NCBI GenBank assembly: GCA_038250675.1
Contig: JBBSCB010000004.1
Location: 62,001 to 126,000, forward strand
Direction of reading: 5' to 3'
Origin: JAICUF01 sp038250675
GTDB taxonomy: Bacteria; Gemmatimonadota; Gemmatimonadetes; Gemmatimonadales; GWC2-71-9
DNA: 64,000 bases
Position 1 is the first letter of the stretch; the number at the start of each line of letters is the position of its first letter. The notes under the pieces are model-generated. The model was not told where the DNA came from. It saw nothing but the letters and a program-made list of their open reading frames with translations, and did not search any database. Both the position numbers and the translations under genes were made by a program. Below are positions 1 to 8,731 of the stretch, in pieces.

Positions 1-388
1 GCGCCAGCCACCGCATGCCGTAGCGGCGGCGGAACTCGACGGACACGCGGCGATACACGTCCGCGGCGTCGGGGCTGGGCGGCTGACCCAGGATGACAAG
101 GAGGCCGGTGCCGGTGTATTCGGGATAGACGTCGATATCGCCGCTCCGGAGCGCGCGGAAGGCGATCTCGGTGGCGCCCAGCCCGGGGCGACGGGTGACG
201 GGGATGCCACGCGCTTCGAGGAGCTGCGCAAGGATTTCGGCCAGCAGATACGACTCGCCGAACGGCTTGGACGCGACGATCACCGGCCGGCCGCCGTTGG
301 CCGGCGCGCGCTCCTGCGCCGGGGCGGCCGGCACGGCGGGATGCACCGCGAGCAGCAGGAGCGCGCCGGCGAGCCGGAGACCGGTCAC
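1..388 (-). CDS. Osmoprotectant ABC transporter substrate-binding protein (3' part outside window)
   Basis: The gene runs off the left edge. It starts with GTG at 388 and overlaps the stop of the upstream ATPase gene by 4 bp (GTGA), so the two are translationally coupled. The first ~22 residues form a signal peptide (hydrophobic leucine/alanine run ending near 'PAAPAQ'). The mature start reads 'PVIVASKPFGESYLLAEILA' and is followed by 'SGDIDVYPEYTGTGL', both typical of the OpuAC/OsmF glycine betaine, choline or carnitine binding family. The protein would capture a compatible solute in the periplasm. The visible 129 residues are less than half of a usual binding protein, and a fused permease-binding architecture cannot be excluded. 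Ligand identity is not visible. Confidence 0.85.
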   Translation of the reverse strand, partial: MTGLRLAGALLLLAVHPAVPAAPAQERAPANGGRPVIVASKPFGESYLLAEILAQLLEARGIPVTRRPGLGATEIAFRALRSGDIDVYPEYTGTGLLVILGQPPSPDAADVYRRVSVEFRRRYGMRWLA

Positions 389-1146
389 GTCAGCCCGATG
401 CGGGCCGCCGCCAGCAGGCGGCGGACGTAGTCGGTCGCGGGGCGGGCCAGCAGCGCCGCGGGCGCGTCGAGCTGTTCGATGCGGCCCGCCCGCATTACCG
501 CAACGCGATCGGCGAGGCGGAGCGCCTCGACCAGATCATGGGTCACGAGGACCGCGGTCATCGACACCGTACGCCGCAGCTCGGTGAACAGCTCCTGCAT
601 CTCCATGCGGGTGAGCGCGTCGAGCGCGCTGAAGGGCTCGTCGAGCAGGATGATCGGCGGCTGGCCGGCAATCGCGCGGGCGAGTGCGACCCGCTGCCGC
701 TGCCCGCCCGAGAGATCGCGAGGCCAGCGCCGGGCGAACTGTGCCGGATCGAGCCCCACGAGCGTGAGGGCGCGGCTGGCCGCCGCGCGGGCGGCCGCAT
801 CGCCGGTGAGCCACGGCACCAGGGCGACGTTGCGCTGCACGTTCCAGTGGGGGAGGAGTCCGCCGTCCTGGGGGACGTAGCCCATCCCGCGGCGGAGTGT
901 GACCGGATCGAGCGTGGCCAGATCGGTGCCGCGCAGCGCGATCCGTCCCGCGTCGGGGGTGGCGAGACGATTGAACATGCGGAGCAGCGTCGTCTTGCCG
1001 GAGCCGGTCTGGCCCACCAGCGCCACGCATTCGCCGTCATCGACGCGGAGCTCGATGCCGTCGAGCGCCGTGACCTCGCCAAACCGCTTGACGACGCCGG
1101 TGGCGGCGAGCACGCCGGTCGTGCTTCCGATAGGCGACGGGAGCAT
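385..1146 (-). CDS. ABC transporter ATP-binding protein, OpuCA/ProV type
   Basis: This 253-residue ATPase powers import of what is probably a quaternary-ammonium osmoprotectant. All nucleotide-binding motifs are intact: Walker A 'GQTGSGKTTLLRMFNRL', Q-loop 'MGYVPQDGGLLPHWNV', signature 'LSGGQRQRVALARA', Walker B 'IILLDEPFSALD' and the switch histidine in 'VLVTHDL'. The phrase 'RMFNRLATPDAGRI' is characteristic of the OpuCA/ProV branch. The C-terminal CBS pair found in many OpuCA and ProV proteins is absent, so ionic-strength gating through CBS domains is not expected. The ribosome-binding site before the ATG at 1146 is weak; a GTG some 11 codons inside is an alternative start. It is coupled to the downstream binding-protein gene. 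Confidence 0.92.
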   Translation of the reverse strand: MLPSPIGSTTGVLAATGVVKRFGEVTALDGIELRVDDGECVALVGQTGSGKTTLLRMFNRLATPDAGRIALRGTDLATLDPVTLRRGMGYVPQDGGLLPHWNVQRNVALVPWLTGDAAARAAASRALTLVGLDPAQFARRWPRDLSGGQRQRVALARAIAGQPPIILLDEPFSALDALTRMEMQELFTELRRTVSMTAVLVTHDLVEALRLADRVAVMRAGRIEQLDAPAALLARPATDYVRRLLAAARIGLT

Positions 1147-1164
1147 TTATCTTGGGTCCGGGTT

Positions 1165-1241
<77 letters not shown>

Positions 1242-1276
1242 TCAAGGCGATCCAGTTCCCGATCGCGGCGTGAGCA

Positions 1277-1316
1277 GCAGGCCGGCGTCCCGTTGGGGCC
1301 GCCGGCCTTGCTTCTT
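1277..1316 (+). terminator. Rho-independent-like terminator after tRNA-Ile
   Basis: A 9-bp perfect stem (AGGCCGGCG at 1279-1287 with CGCCGGCCT at 1300-1308), extended by GC beyond a bulge, is followed by the T-rich TTCTTC. It lies about 35 nt after the tRNA. The end of the SulP gene on the other strand is close by, so the hairpin may act in both directions. Confidence 0.6.
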
Positions 1317-1334
1317 CGCGGGACAGCTCCGGTG

Positions 1335-2987
1335 TCAGCCGGCGACGCCCCGGGCGAGCCTCAGCGCTTCATCAAGCGACCCCGCCAGGTTCGCTTCCCC
1401 CACATCTGCCAGAATCGTCGACTTTGCCAGCGCCACCATCGGCTGCGCATGCACTTCGGCCAGGATCACGCGGGTGCCGTCCCGCCGACTCTGGGTGACC
1501 AGGTCCTTGAGCGCGTGGAGGCCGGTGGCGTCGATCGCCGGCACGTTCCGCATCCGGAGGATGAGTACGCCGGGGCGCCCCGCCACCTGGCCCAGCGCGT
1601 TCTTGAACGTCTCGGCCGCGCCAAAGAAGAACGGCCCGTTGATCTCGTACACCTGGACCCCCGCCGGGATCTCCCGCCGGAACACCGCACCCGAGTCGTC
1701 GCGGCCCTCGTCCGGCTCGCCGAACTCCCGGCTGATGGCAGTGACGTTGGTGACGTCCGCCATCCGCTTCATGAACAGGAACGCCGCCAGCACCATGCCG
1801 ACCTCGATGGCCACGGTGAGGTCCACCAGCACGGTGAGCACGAACGTCGCCAGCATGACGAGCACGTCGCTCCGCGGCCCCGTCAGGTCGCTCCGGAAGG
1901 TCCGCCATTCACTCATGTGGTAGGCGACGACCACCAGGATCGCCGCAAGCGTGGCCATCGGGATCAGCGCGGCCCAGTGGCCGAAGATCAGCGTGATCAG
2001 GAGCAGCGTGAGCGCGTGTGCGATGCCGGCCACCGGCGTGCGACCGCCGCTCTTGATGTTGGTCGCAGTGCGCGCGATGGCGCCGGTGGCGGGCATACCG
2101 CCGAACAGCGGCGTCACGACGTTGGCGATCCCCTGCGCCACCAGCTCCATATTCGAGCGGTGCCGGCCGCCGATCATGCCATCGGCCACGACCGCCGAGA
2201 GCAGTGATTCCACCGCGGCGAGGAGCGCGATGGTGAACGCCGGCCCCGCGAGCGCGGTCAGCGCGGCCAGGGTGACATGCGGAAAGGTCGGCGCGGGGAG
2301 CCCCGCGTGAATGGGGCCGAACCGACTGCCGATCGTCTCGACCGGCAGGTGCAGGATCGCCGCCGCGGCGGTCGTGGCGATCAATGCGACGAACGGCGCC
2401 GGCACCCGCCGGCTCACCCGCGGCCAGAAGAGCATGATGCCCAGGGCCGCGACGGCGACGCCAAGTGCCCAGGGGTTGACCGCATCGAGATGGGCGCCAA
2501 AGGCGCGCCATTTGGCCACGAAGTCGGCCGGGACCGCCCCCATGTGGAGCCCAAGGAAATCCTTCACCTGGCTCGAGAAGATGATGACCGCGATGCCGCT
2601 GGTGAAGCCGACGATAACGGGATGGGGAATGAACTTGAGCGCGGCGCCCAGGCGTGCCAGTCCGAAGAAGATTAGGATCACGCCGGCCATCATCGTCGCC
2701 AGCAGCAGGCCGTCCATGCCGAATCGCTGCACGATCCCGTAGACGATGACGACGAACGCGCCCGTCGGCCCGCCGATCTGGACCCGCGATCCGCCGAGGG
2801 CGGAAATCAGGAAACCGGCGATAATGGCGGTGTAGAGCCCGCGCTCGGGGGTCACGCCGCTGGCGATCGCAAAGGCGATCGCCAGCGGGAGGGCGACGAT
2901 GCCGACGATGATCCCGGCCGTGAGGTCGGCCAGGAACTGGCGGCGATCGTAGGTGCGGAGCGTGGAGATCAGCTTGGGGACGAGCAC
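1335..2987 (-). CDS. SulP-family anion transporter with STAS domain
   Basis: The 550-residue protein is a polytopic inner-membrane anion transporter of the SulP (SLC26) family. These carry sulfate, bicarbonate or other anions. The N-terminal ~400 residues hold about 10-12 hydrophobic helices with the family landmarks 'DLTAGIIVGIVALPLAIAFA' and 'GGSRVQIGGPTGAFVVIV'. The C-terminal STAS domain (about 435-545) contains 'GAAETFKNALG' and 'DATGLHALKDLV', as in anti-sigma-factor-antagonist folds. Length is normal. The start is GTG. It lies 32 nt downstream of the TauE/SafE gene on the same strand and is probably cotranscribed. Substrate cannot be read from sequence; a sulfur-oxyanion role is suggested only by the neighbour. 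Confidence 0.9.
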   Translation of the reverse strand: MLVPKLISTLRTYDRRQFLADLTAGIIVGIVALPLAIAFAIASGVTPERGLYTAIIAGFLISALGGSRVQIGGPTGAFVVIVYGIVQRFGMDGLLLATMMAGVILIFFGLARLGAALKFIPHPVIVGFTSGIAVIIFSSQVKDFLGLHMGAVPADFVAKWRAFGAHLDAVNPWALGVAVAALGIMLFWPRVSRRVPAPFVALIATTAAAAILHLPVETIGSRFGPIHAGLPAPTFPHVTLAALTALAGPAFTIALLAAVESLLSAVVADGMIGGRHRSNMELVAQGIANVVTPLFGGMPATGAIARTATNIKSGGRTPVAGIAHALTLLLITLIFGHWAALIPMATLAAILVVVAYHMSEWRTFRSDLTGPRSDVLVMLATFVLTVLVDLTVAIEVGMVLAAFLFMKRMADVTNVTAISREFGEPDEGRDDSGAVFRREIPAGVQVYEINGPFFFGAAETFKNALGQVAGRPGVLILRMRNVPAIDATGLHALKDLVTQSRRDGTRVILAEVHAQPMVALAKSTILADVGEANLAGSLDEALRLARGVAG

Positions 2988-3019
2988 GCTGGCAACGCTA
3001 CCGGTTCACGTCGCGCGCG

Positions 3020-3817
3020 TCAACGCTGCGGCTCTGCGGGCGCTGCCGCAGGACGATGGCTGAACGCCGCCCGGTTCCGGTAGAGCGTGAACAGCCCCAC
3101 CGCGAGCAGAAACACGGCGAACATCCGGCGGAGCCGCGCCGCCGAGACGTAGCGGACCAGCGCCACGCCGCCCAGTATCCCCGCGATCGCCACCGCCGTG
3201 AATGCAGCCATGAACGCCCACGGCACCGTCACGCGGCCGAGATATCCGGCAAAGCCCGAGGCGGAATTCATCGCGATGACGAGCAGCGACGTGCCGATGG
3301 CCTGTTTCATGGGCATCCGCGCCATGAGCACGAGCGCGGGGACGATCAGAAACCCGCCGCCGATGCCGATGACGCCGGTGAGTAGCCCCACGCCGATGGC
3401 GGTGCCGAGCAGCGCCAGCAGTGCCTGGCCGGTCGGCGCCAGCCGGTGTTCGGCGGCGGGCGTGTCCTTCCGTCGGAACATGGAGATCGACGCGGCGAGC
3501 ATCGCGACGGCCAGGATGACGAGCTGCGCGGCGCCGGTGAGGTAGCCGGCAAGCCGTGCCCCGGCAAAGGCGCCGGCCATCGCGGCAACGCCAAACAGGA
3601 GGGCGGCGCGCAGGTCGACATTGCCCACCCGCCAGTGCCGCAGCGCGCCCACCAGACTGGTGGCACCGACGATCGGGAGACTCATGGCGATCGCCGTCTT
3701 GGGCGCAAAGCCCAGGACGTAGACGAGGATAGGGACTGTGAGGATGGACCCGCCGCCACCCAGGAGGCCGAGGGAGAGGCCGACGAGGGCCGCGAGGGCA
3801 AGGCCGAGGATCGTCAT
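3020..3817 (-). CDS. TauE/SafE-family permease
   Basis: The 265-residue protein has about eight membrane helices and the two internally related halves typical of the TauE/SafE (DUF81) family, which exports sulfite or organosulfonates. The glycine-rich signature occurs twice: 'LLGGGGSILTVPILVYVLG' near the N terminus and 'GVIGIGGGFLIVPALVLM' in the second half. Each is followed by the family's conserved 'A(I/M)(G/A).SL' segment ('KTAIAMSLPIVG', 'KQAIGTSLLVIAM'). It is upstream of, and probably cotranscribed with, the SulP transporter, which hints at export or homeostasis of a sulfur oxyanion. The transported substrate is not determined by sequence. Confidence 0.88.
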   Translation of the reverse strand: MTILGLALAALVGLSLGLLGGGGSILTVPILVYVLGFAPKTAIAMSLPIVGATSLVGALRHWRVGNVDLRAALLFGVAAMAGAFAGARLAGYLTGAAQLVILAVAMLAASISMFRRKDTPAAEHRLAPTGQALLALLGTAIGVGLLTGVIGIGGGFLIVPALVLMARMPMKQAIGTSLLVIAMNSASGFAGYLGRVTVPWAFMAAFTAVAIAGILGGVALVRYVSAARLRRMFAVFLLAVGLFTLYRNRAAFSHRPAAAPAEPQR

Positions 3818-3952
3818 GTGAGCGATCGGGTCAGAATGGCCTCCGCGTCCGGGGACGCGGTCGTGGGCGCGTCACTCTTGCGCTCAGGCGCCGCGATTGT
3901 ATTGTGCGAGCAGGCACGAACCGACCATCAAACCCGTGACGAGGAACCGACC

Positions 3953-4903
3953 ATGCATCGTTTTGCGCGCGCGCGCTGGAGCGCGACTGCTGCGTTGGTC
4001 TGCGGCCTGACCGCCGCCGGCTGCAGCAGCGACTCGACCGGCCCCGGCGGCACGGTCAAGGACTACTTCACCGCCGTTCAGGCCGTCGTCAACGTGGGGC
4101 CGGCGGCGCCGGTCCAGCCGTCCGCCGGCGCGATCGGGCCCAAGTCCAGCCGCCCGTTGTTCAATCGCGGTGTGAACCTCAATATGTTCCCGCCGCAGAC
4201 CGTCAACGCAACCTACCATTCCGGCACGCCGCCCGCCGCGTCGGGTGGCCCCACGGCGACCGGCAGCGCCGGGAGCACCGCGCTGCTGGGGCAACCATAC
4301 CGGTTCAGCATCGTGGGCAGCGGCACCTTCTCGACCGTCTATCTCTGGGTCACTGGCGCCACCGGCTACTGGCAGCTCGATCTGCCGGCCTCGGCGCAGC
4401 AGGTGGACCTGGTGCTCACGCTGGCGGCGAGCCTGCCGTCGAACGCGTTCGGCCTCGAGTCGGCGGTCGGGACCGGCAGCTCGGTCGGAGCGGCATCGAG
4501 CACCGAGGTCACCGCGACAGACCTGTCGAACGCGGACATCGCGGTCACCCTCAAGTGGACCGGCGCCAGTGACGTCGATCTCCACGTGATCGACGCCAAG
4601 CAGCAGGAAGTCTACTGGAACAACACGACTACGCCGGAAGGCGGGCGCCTCGATCTCGACTCGAACGCCGGGTGCCAGATCGACAACATCAATCAGGAGA
4701 CGATCTCCTGGCCGCAGGGCACGGCGCCCAGCGGATCGTATACGATCGTCGTCCATTATTACGCCGACTGCGGGCAGGCGACGGCACCCTGGACGCTGAC
4801 GCTCAACGAAAAGGGTAAGTCGCCCCAGACGTTCACCGGCACGTTCAGCGGCACGTCGAGTGACACGCAGAGCTCATCGGTGACGACGTTCACCTACCCG
4901 TAA
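3953..4903 (+). CDS. Lipoprotein with C-terminal DUF2135-like domain
   Basis: The ATG at 3953 is preferred over upstream in-frame starts because it gives a clean lipoprotein signal: basic start 'MHRFARARWS', hydrophobic core, lipobox 'LTAAGC' and a low-complexity 'SSDSTGPGG' linker. The predicted product has 316 residues. Residues ~180-310 match the DUF2135/YfaP pattern: 'DVDLHVIDAKQQEVYW', then 'GGRLDLDSNAGC', then 'APSGSYTIVVHYYADCG'. This beta-sandwich domain is found in surface proteins of unknown role. The middle part is serine/glycine/alanine rich. It stands alone, with a terminator-like hairpin after it. Function is unknown; outer-membrane anchoring is inferred. Confidence 0.8.
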   Translation: MHRFARARWSATAALVCGLTAAGCSSDSTGPGGTVKDYFTAVQAVVNVGPAAPVQPSAGAIGPKSSRPLFNRGVNLNMFPPQTVNATYHSGTPPAASGGPTATGSAGSTALLGQPYRFSIVGSGTFSTVYLWVTGATGYWQLDLPASAQQVDLVLTLAASLPSNAFGLESAVGTGSSVGAASSTEVTATDLSNADIAVTLKWTGASDVDLHVIDAKQQEVYWNNTTTPEGGRLDLDSNAGCQIDNINQETISWPQGTAPSGSYTIVVHYYADCGQATAPWTLTLNEKGKSPQTFTGTFSGTSSDTQSSSVTTFTYP

Positions 4904-4936
4904 AGCGCGGGCGGGTGCGACGTTGATCGAGGGGAT

Positions 4937-4971
4937 GCCCCGGTGCGCTCACTGCGTGCCGGGGCGTTTCC
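4937..4971 (+). terminator. Candidate intrinsic terminator
   Basis: Stem GCCCCGG (4937-4943) pairs with CCGGGGC (4959-4965), and an inner CGC/GCG pairing continues it across a TG/TG mismatch. A short T tract follows (GTTTCC). It lies 33 nt after the DUF2135-like lipoprotein gene and before the next gene. Confidence 0.5.
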
Positions 4972-5069
4972 GTGTCACGGCCTCGTGCGTGCTCTTGCGT
5001 GCGGCCCCCCCGGGGCGCGAAGATGCTGTCGGGCGTGGCAGCAATCTCATCCACAGGAGGCGGTGCACC

Positions 5070-5648
5070 ATGAGGATCCAGGCGTTGGCGGCAGTCCTGC
5101 TCGTGAGCGTGGTTCCGCCGGCCGCCGCGCAGTCGGCGCAGCCGTTCTCGGCACAGTTGTCGGGATTGTACGCCGGGCTCTTCGGTGCGGCCAATGCCAC
5201 GCTCAAGGCGGGCTACGGGGCGGAGGGACAGTTCCGCTACACCCCGGGCGCGGTGTCGATCGGTGCGGGCTTTCAGTGGACCCGGCACAACACGACGACG
5301 GCCAACGCTCCCCTCAAGCTCTATGGCGCCTTCATCGAGCCGCGCTACGTCATCCCCACCAGCAGCAACACCGTGGCACCGTATGTCTCCACGCGGCTCA
5401 GCTACCTCAAGCAAAACATCAGCGATCCGCAGTTCGTCGTCACTTCGTCCGGTTTCACCGGCAACGTCGGCGGCGGCCTGCTGTTCCGCGTGGGCTCGCG
5501 CATGAACCTGGATACCGGCGCCAGCTACGGGTACACCCACTTCGGCACCCGGACCCTCACCGACAAGACCAACGGCACCACGACCACCGGCCCCGGCGGC
5601 AACGGCTCCGGTCTCGTCGTGCGCGTCGGTCTGGCGATCGGTATCTAG
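5070..5648 (+). CDS. Outer-membrane beta-barrel protein
   Basis: The start at 5070 is fixed by a strong AGGAGG at 5055-5060. The 192-residue product opens with a signal peptide ('MRIQALAAVLLVSVVPPAAA', then Q). The rest alternates polar and hydrophobic residues and is rich in glycine, tyrosine and threonine, with repeated short strands such as 'GYGAEGQFRYTPGAVSIGAG', 'LYGAFIEPRYVI' and 'APYVSTRLSYLKQ'. It ends in 'GLAIGI'. This is the pattern of a small eight-stranded OmpW/OmpA-type barrel inserted in the outer membrane. No specific substrate or partner is visible. The gene is alone on this strand. Confidence 0.8.
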   Translation: MRIQALAAVLLVSVVPPAAAQSAQPFSAQLSGLYAGLFGAANATLKAGYGAEGQFRYTPGAVSIGAGFQWTRHNTTTANAPLKLYGAFIEPRYVIPTSSNTVAPYVSTRLSYLKQNISDPQFVVTSSGFTGNVGGGLLFRVGSRMNLDTGASYGYTHFGTRTLTDKTNGTTTTGPGGNGSGLVVRVGLAIGI

Positions 5649-5669
5649 CGGCGGGCGCCCGCCCGATCG

Positions 5670-8582
5670 CTACAAGTCGGGCGAGCCCTGCATCCGGCAG
5701 CCGGCGGCCTGCCACTTGCCGTCGGCCGGACGTGCCTCGGCGCGGAACGTGACGCTCTCGTCGCGGCGATGGCCAAAGCTGGTCTTCCAGGTGAGCCGCA
5801 CCACAAAGTCACCATGGGCCCGGTCGCCCGTGAGCTGCGGCGTCACCGAGATGGTCTCGGTCGGTACGGCAAACTCCCATTCCTTGTGTCGCATCAGCGT
5901 CAACAGCTTGTCCTGATTCCGGCGATCCTGGTCGGTCACCGGCTGATAGAGCGCAGCCACGCGCGTCGCATCGCCGGCCCGGACCGCCGCGAAGCAGTCG
6001 GTTGCCGCCGCCCGCACGGTCGCACCCGCGACGGCCGACGCATCGGGCGGGGGCGCCGCCGCGGGCGCTGGCGCCGGTGGTGGCGAGACGGGAGCGGTCG
6101 CGCTGGCGACCACCAGCACGACGCGGCGGGATTTGCCGTCAGCCGTCGCCACGAGGGTTGCCCGCCCGGGCGCATGCGCCGTGACCAGGCCGGTGCTCCC
6201 GTCGACCGACGCGATGGCTGGCTCGAGCGAACTCCAGGCGACCCGGGCGGCCGGCGTCAGCCGGCCCGTGCTGTCGCGGGGCGTGGCCCGCGCTGTGATG
6301 GTATCGCCCTGAGTCAGAGTCCCGATCGGTGAGACGTCCACGCTGGCGACGCGCGCCGCGTCATTCCGGGCCGCGCGGACGGTAACGGCGGCAATCGCCG
6401 TGCGGCCATCGAGCGTGGCGCTGACGGCGGCGACACCGGTGCGGACGCCGACGATGATGCCGCCCGCGTCCACGCGCGCAATCCCGGTGTCGCTGGACGA
6501 CCAGACCGGTCGCGCACCAGCGATCGCGCCGCCGGCCGCATCGAGCGCGCGGGCCTGGATACGCCCGGTATCGCCGGCGCCGATGGCCAGGCTGGTCCGG
6601 CTCAGGACGATCCGGGCCGCGGGCGCTGCGGCGAGTGTGTCCGGCGTCGCGGGGGGCGCGTCGGGTGCGCGATGGCTTCCGCGCAGCAGCAGAGCGGCCA
6701 CGATGACCACGAGCCCCGCACCGGCAGCTGCCAGGGGGATGGCGCGCCGGCGGCGCCGCGGTGACGGTCCTGCGGCGCCGACGGCTGACCGCCGTGGTGT
6801 GATCGGGGCGGCGGCGGGCGCCGGAGCGGCCGGTGCCGGCACGGCGGTCTCAGCGACGGAGACCGCCGGCGATGCCGGCGGAATCGCGACCCGCACGACG
6901 GGCGCCACCGTCATGTCCAGCGTGGTGTCCACGCCGGCCGCCGATGCGGTGAGGCGTACGGCGCCGGGAGCGCGCGCGAGCACCTGGCCGGAGGGCGAGA
7001 TGGTGGCGATGGCCGGATCGCTGGACGCCCACGCCACCGGCTGCCGCACGGGACGACCGCGACGGTCACGGGGGACGGCGGACAGCGTCACCTGCTCGCC
7101 CGAGATCATGCTGCGCCGCGCGTTGGCGACCTCGAGCGAGGCGACGGCCGGTGCGCGGACGGCGACCGGGACCGACGCACTCACCCCGGCCACGGTGGCC
7201 GAGATGGTCGTGGTGCCGGGGGCGTGCGCGAGCACGGCGCCGGTGGGCGTCACCGACGCGATCGACGGCGCGCTTGAGGTCCAGTCGACCTGCCGTCCGG
7301 GCAGCTCCTCCCCCGCGGGGCCCAGCACGGCCGCGCTCAATCCGAGTGTATCGCCCGCTTCGACCTCGTCACGGGCACCGCCGATGACGATGCGGGCCAC
7401 GGTGGGCACCGGCGTTGTGCGGACGGTGGGCGGCGCGGGCGTGGCGGGGCGGGGCGGGGTCACGTGCGGCGACGGGATCGGCGGCGGCGTGTCATCGCCG
7501 GCCGCGCGCGCCGGGGCCACCAGCCGCTCGAGCTGCAGCCGCAGCGGGTCGTCCTCGGCGAGCGGTCGCGCCTCGAGGGCCCGGAGGGCCTCGCCCATCG
7601 TGGCGAAGCGATCGTCCGGTGTCTTGCCGATCATGCGCAGGACGGCGGCGGCGAGATGGTCGGGACAGTCGGGGCGCGCGTCGCGGATGGGCGGCGGGGT
7701 CTTCTCGAGGTGGCCCTGCATGATGGCGTAGTTGGAGCCCGCAAACGGCGGGGCGCCGGTGAGCAGCTCGTAGGCCACGATGCCGAGGGAGTAGAGATCG
7801 GACGACCAGGTCAGTGCCTCGCCGACACACTGCTCCGGGCTCATATACGCGGGCGTGCCGACCATGGTGCCGGTCTTGGTGTAGCCCTGCACCTCGGCCA
7901 CCTTGGCGATGCCGAAGTCAGTGACGATGGCGTTGCCGTCGGTATCGAGCAGAATGTTGGCGGGCTTGATGTCCCGGTGGATGACGCCCCGGCGGTGGGC
8001 GTAGGCCAGACCGCTGCCGACCTGGAACAGGATGGCGCGGACGATCGGCACCGGCAGCACGCCGGCGTGTCCCAGCACGCCGTCCAGCGCCTGACCGTCC
8101 ACGAACTTCATGACGAAGTAATGGAGGTCCTCGAACTGCCGGACCGCGTGGATCGTGATAATGTTGGGATGGGTCAGGTTGGCGATGGTCACCGCTTCCT
8201 GCCGAAAGCGATCCACCATGCCTTCGCCCATCATCAGTCCGGGTGCCATGACCTTGATGGCCACACGGCGGTTGAGCGCGGTTTCCTGGGCCAGATAGAC
8301 CGCGGCCATGCCGCCGCGTCCCAGCTCGCGGATGACCTGGAATTCGCCGCTCGTGGCGGTGCGCAGCCGCTCGAGGACCTGGGTCCACGGTGACGCCGCG
8401 CCGCCGCTGGTGAGCGCGGTGCCCGGAGCCGGCGTGCCGCAGCGCGGGCAGAACCGCTCCCCCGCGGCGAGCTGCTCGGCGCAGCCGCCGCAGAAGGTGA
8501 CGGCCGAGCCGCACCCGCCGCAAAAGCGGGCGCCATCGGCCACCGGCGCGCCGCAGGTCTTGCACGTCACCGAGTCGGTCAT
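5670..8582 (-). CDS. Membrane Ser/Thr protein kinase with zinc ribbons, BIG_2 repeats and NTF2-like tail
   Basis: The 970-residue product has several parts. Residues 1-50 form tandem zinc ribbons with CxxC pairs. A PknB-type kinase domain (about 82-345) has all catalytic residues: 'GRGGMAAVY', K110 in VAIK, D204 in HRD, D222 in DFG and 'GTPAYMSPEQ'. Two Ig-like BIG_2 repeats follow (about 395-475 and 478-560). A transmembrane helix (about 613-633) comes after a basic 'RRRRRR' cluster. Two further BIG_2 repeats (655-736, 745-826) and an NTF2-like C-terminal domain (about 855-965) complete it. The kinase faces the cytoplasm. It is divergent from the pseudokinase-like gene at the edge of the secretion island, so control of that system through FHA partners is plausible. 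PpkA of Pseudomonas H1-T6SS is the nearest functional analogy. Confidence 0.9.
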   Translation of the reverse strand: MTDSVTCKTCGAPVADGARFCGGCGSAVTFCGGCAEQLAAGERFCPRCGTPAPGTALTSGGAASPWTQVLERLRTATSGEFQVIRELGRGGMAAVYLAQETALNRRVAIKVMAPGLMMGEGMVDRFRQEAVTIANLTHPNIITIHAVRQFEDLHYFVMKFVDGQALDGVLGHAGVLPVPIVRAILFQVGSGLAYAHRRGVIHRDIKPANILLDTDGNAIVTDFGIAKVAEVQGYTKTGTMVGTPAYMSPEQCVGEALTWSSDLYSLGIVAYELLTGAPPFAGSNYAIMQGHLEKTPPPIRDARPDCPDHLAAAVLRMIGKTPDDRFATMGEALRALEARPLAEDDPLRLQLERLVAPARAAGDDTPPPIPSPHVTPPRPATPAPPTVRTTPVPTVARIVIGGARDEVEAGDTLGLSAAVLGPAGEELPGRQVDWTSSAPSIASVTPTGAVLAHAPGTTTISATVAGVSASVPVAVRAPAVASLEVANARRSMISGEQVTLSAVPRDRRGRPVRQPVAWASSDPAIATISPSGQVLARAPGAVRLTASAAGVDTTLDMTVAPVVRVAIPPASPAVSVAETAVPAPAAPAPAAAPITPRRSAVGAAGPSPRRRRRAIPLAAAGAGLVVIVAALLLRGSHRAPDAPPATPDTLAAAPAARIVLSRTSLAIGAGDTGRIQARALDAAGGAIAGARPVWSSSDTGIARVDAGGIIVGVRTGVAAVSATLDGRTAIAAVTVRAARNDAARVASVDVSPIGTLTQGDTITARATPRDSTGRLTPAARVAWSSLEPAIASVDGSTGLVTAHAPGRATLVATADGKSRRVVLVVASATAPVSPPPAPAPAAAPPPDASAVAGATVRAAATDCFAAVRAGDATRVAALYQPVTDQDRRNQDKLLTLMRHKEWEFAVPTETISVTPQLTGDRAHGDFVVRLTWKTSFGHRRDESVTFRAEARPADGKWQAAGCRMQGSPDL

Positions 8583-8731
8583 GGGCTGGGGTGAAACGGC
8601 ACCATCGGTGCGGCCCGTCGCGGGCGTTGTGGACGAGTCGGAGTTGGTGGCTTAAGTTGCTGTGACACACTCTATTCCGCAAGCAACGCAGTCGCTGAAG
8701 CTCGCCGTCGTCCTTCGAACCGGAGTTCGTC

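Noticed and set aside
1242..1334. Possible second tRNA or small RNA after tRNA-Ile
   Set aside because: No further cloverleaf is seen; the only structure is the terminator-like hairpin.
3446..3952. Longer in-frame N terminus for the DUF2135-like lipoprotein
   Set aside because: The extension overlaps the TauE/SafE gene antisense and would bury the lipoprotein signal. The ATG at 3953 fits better.
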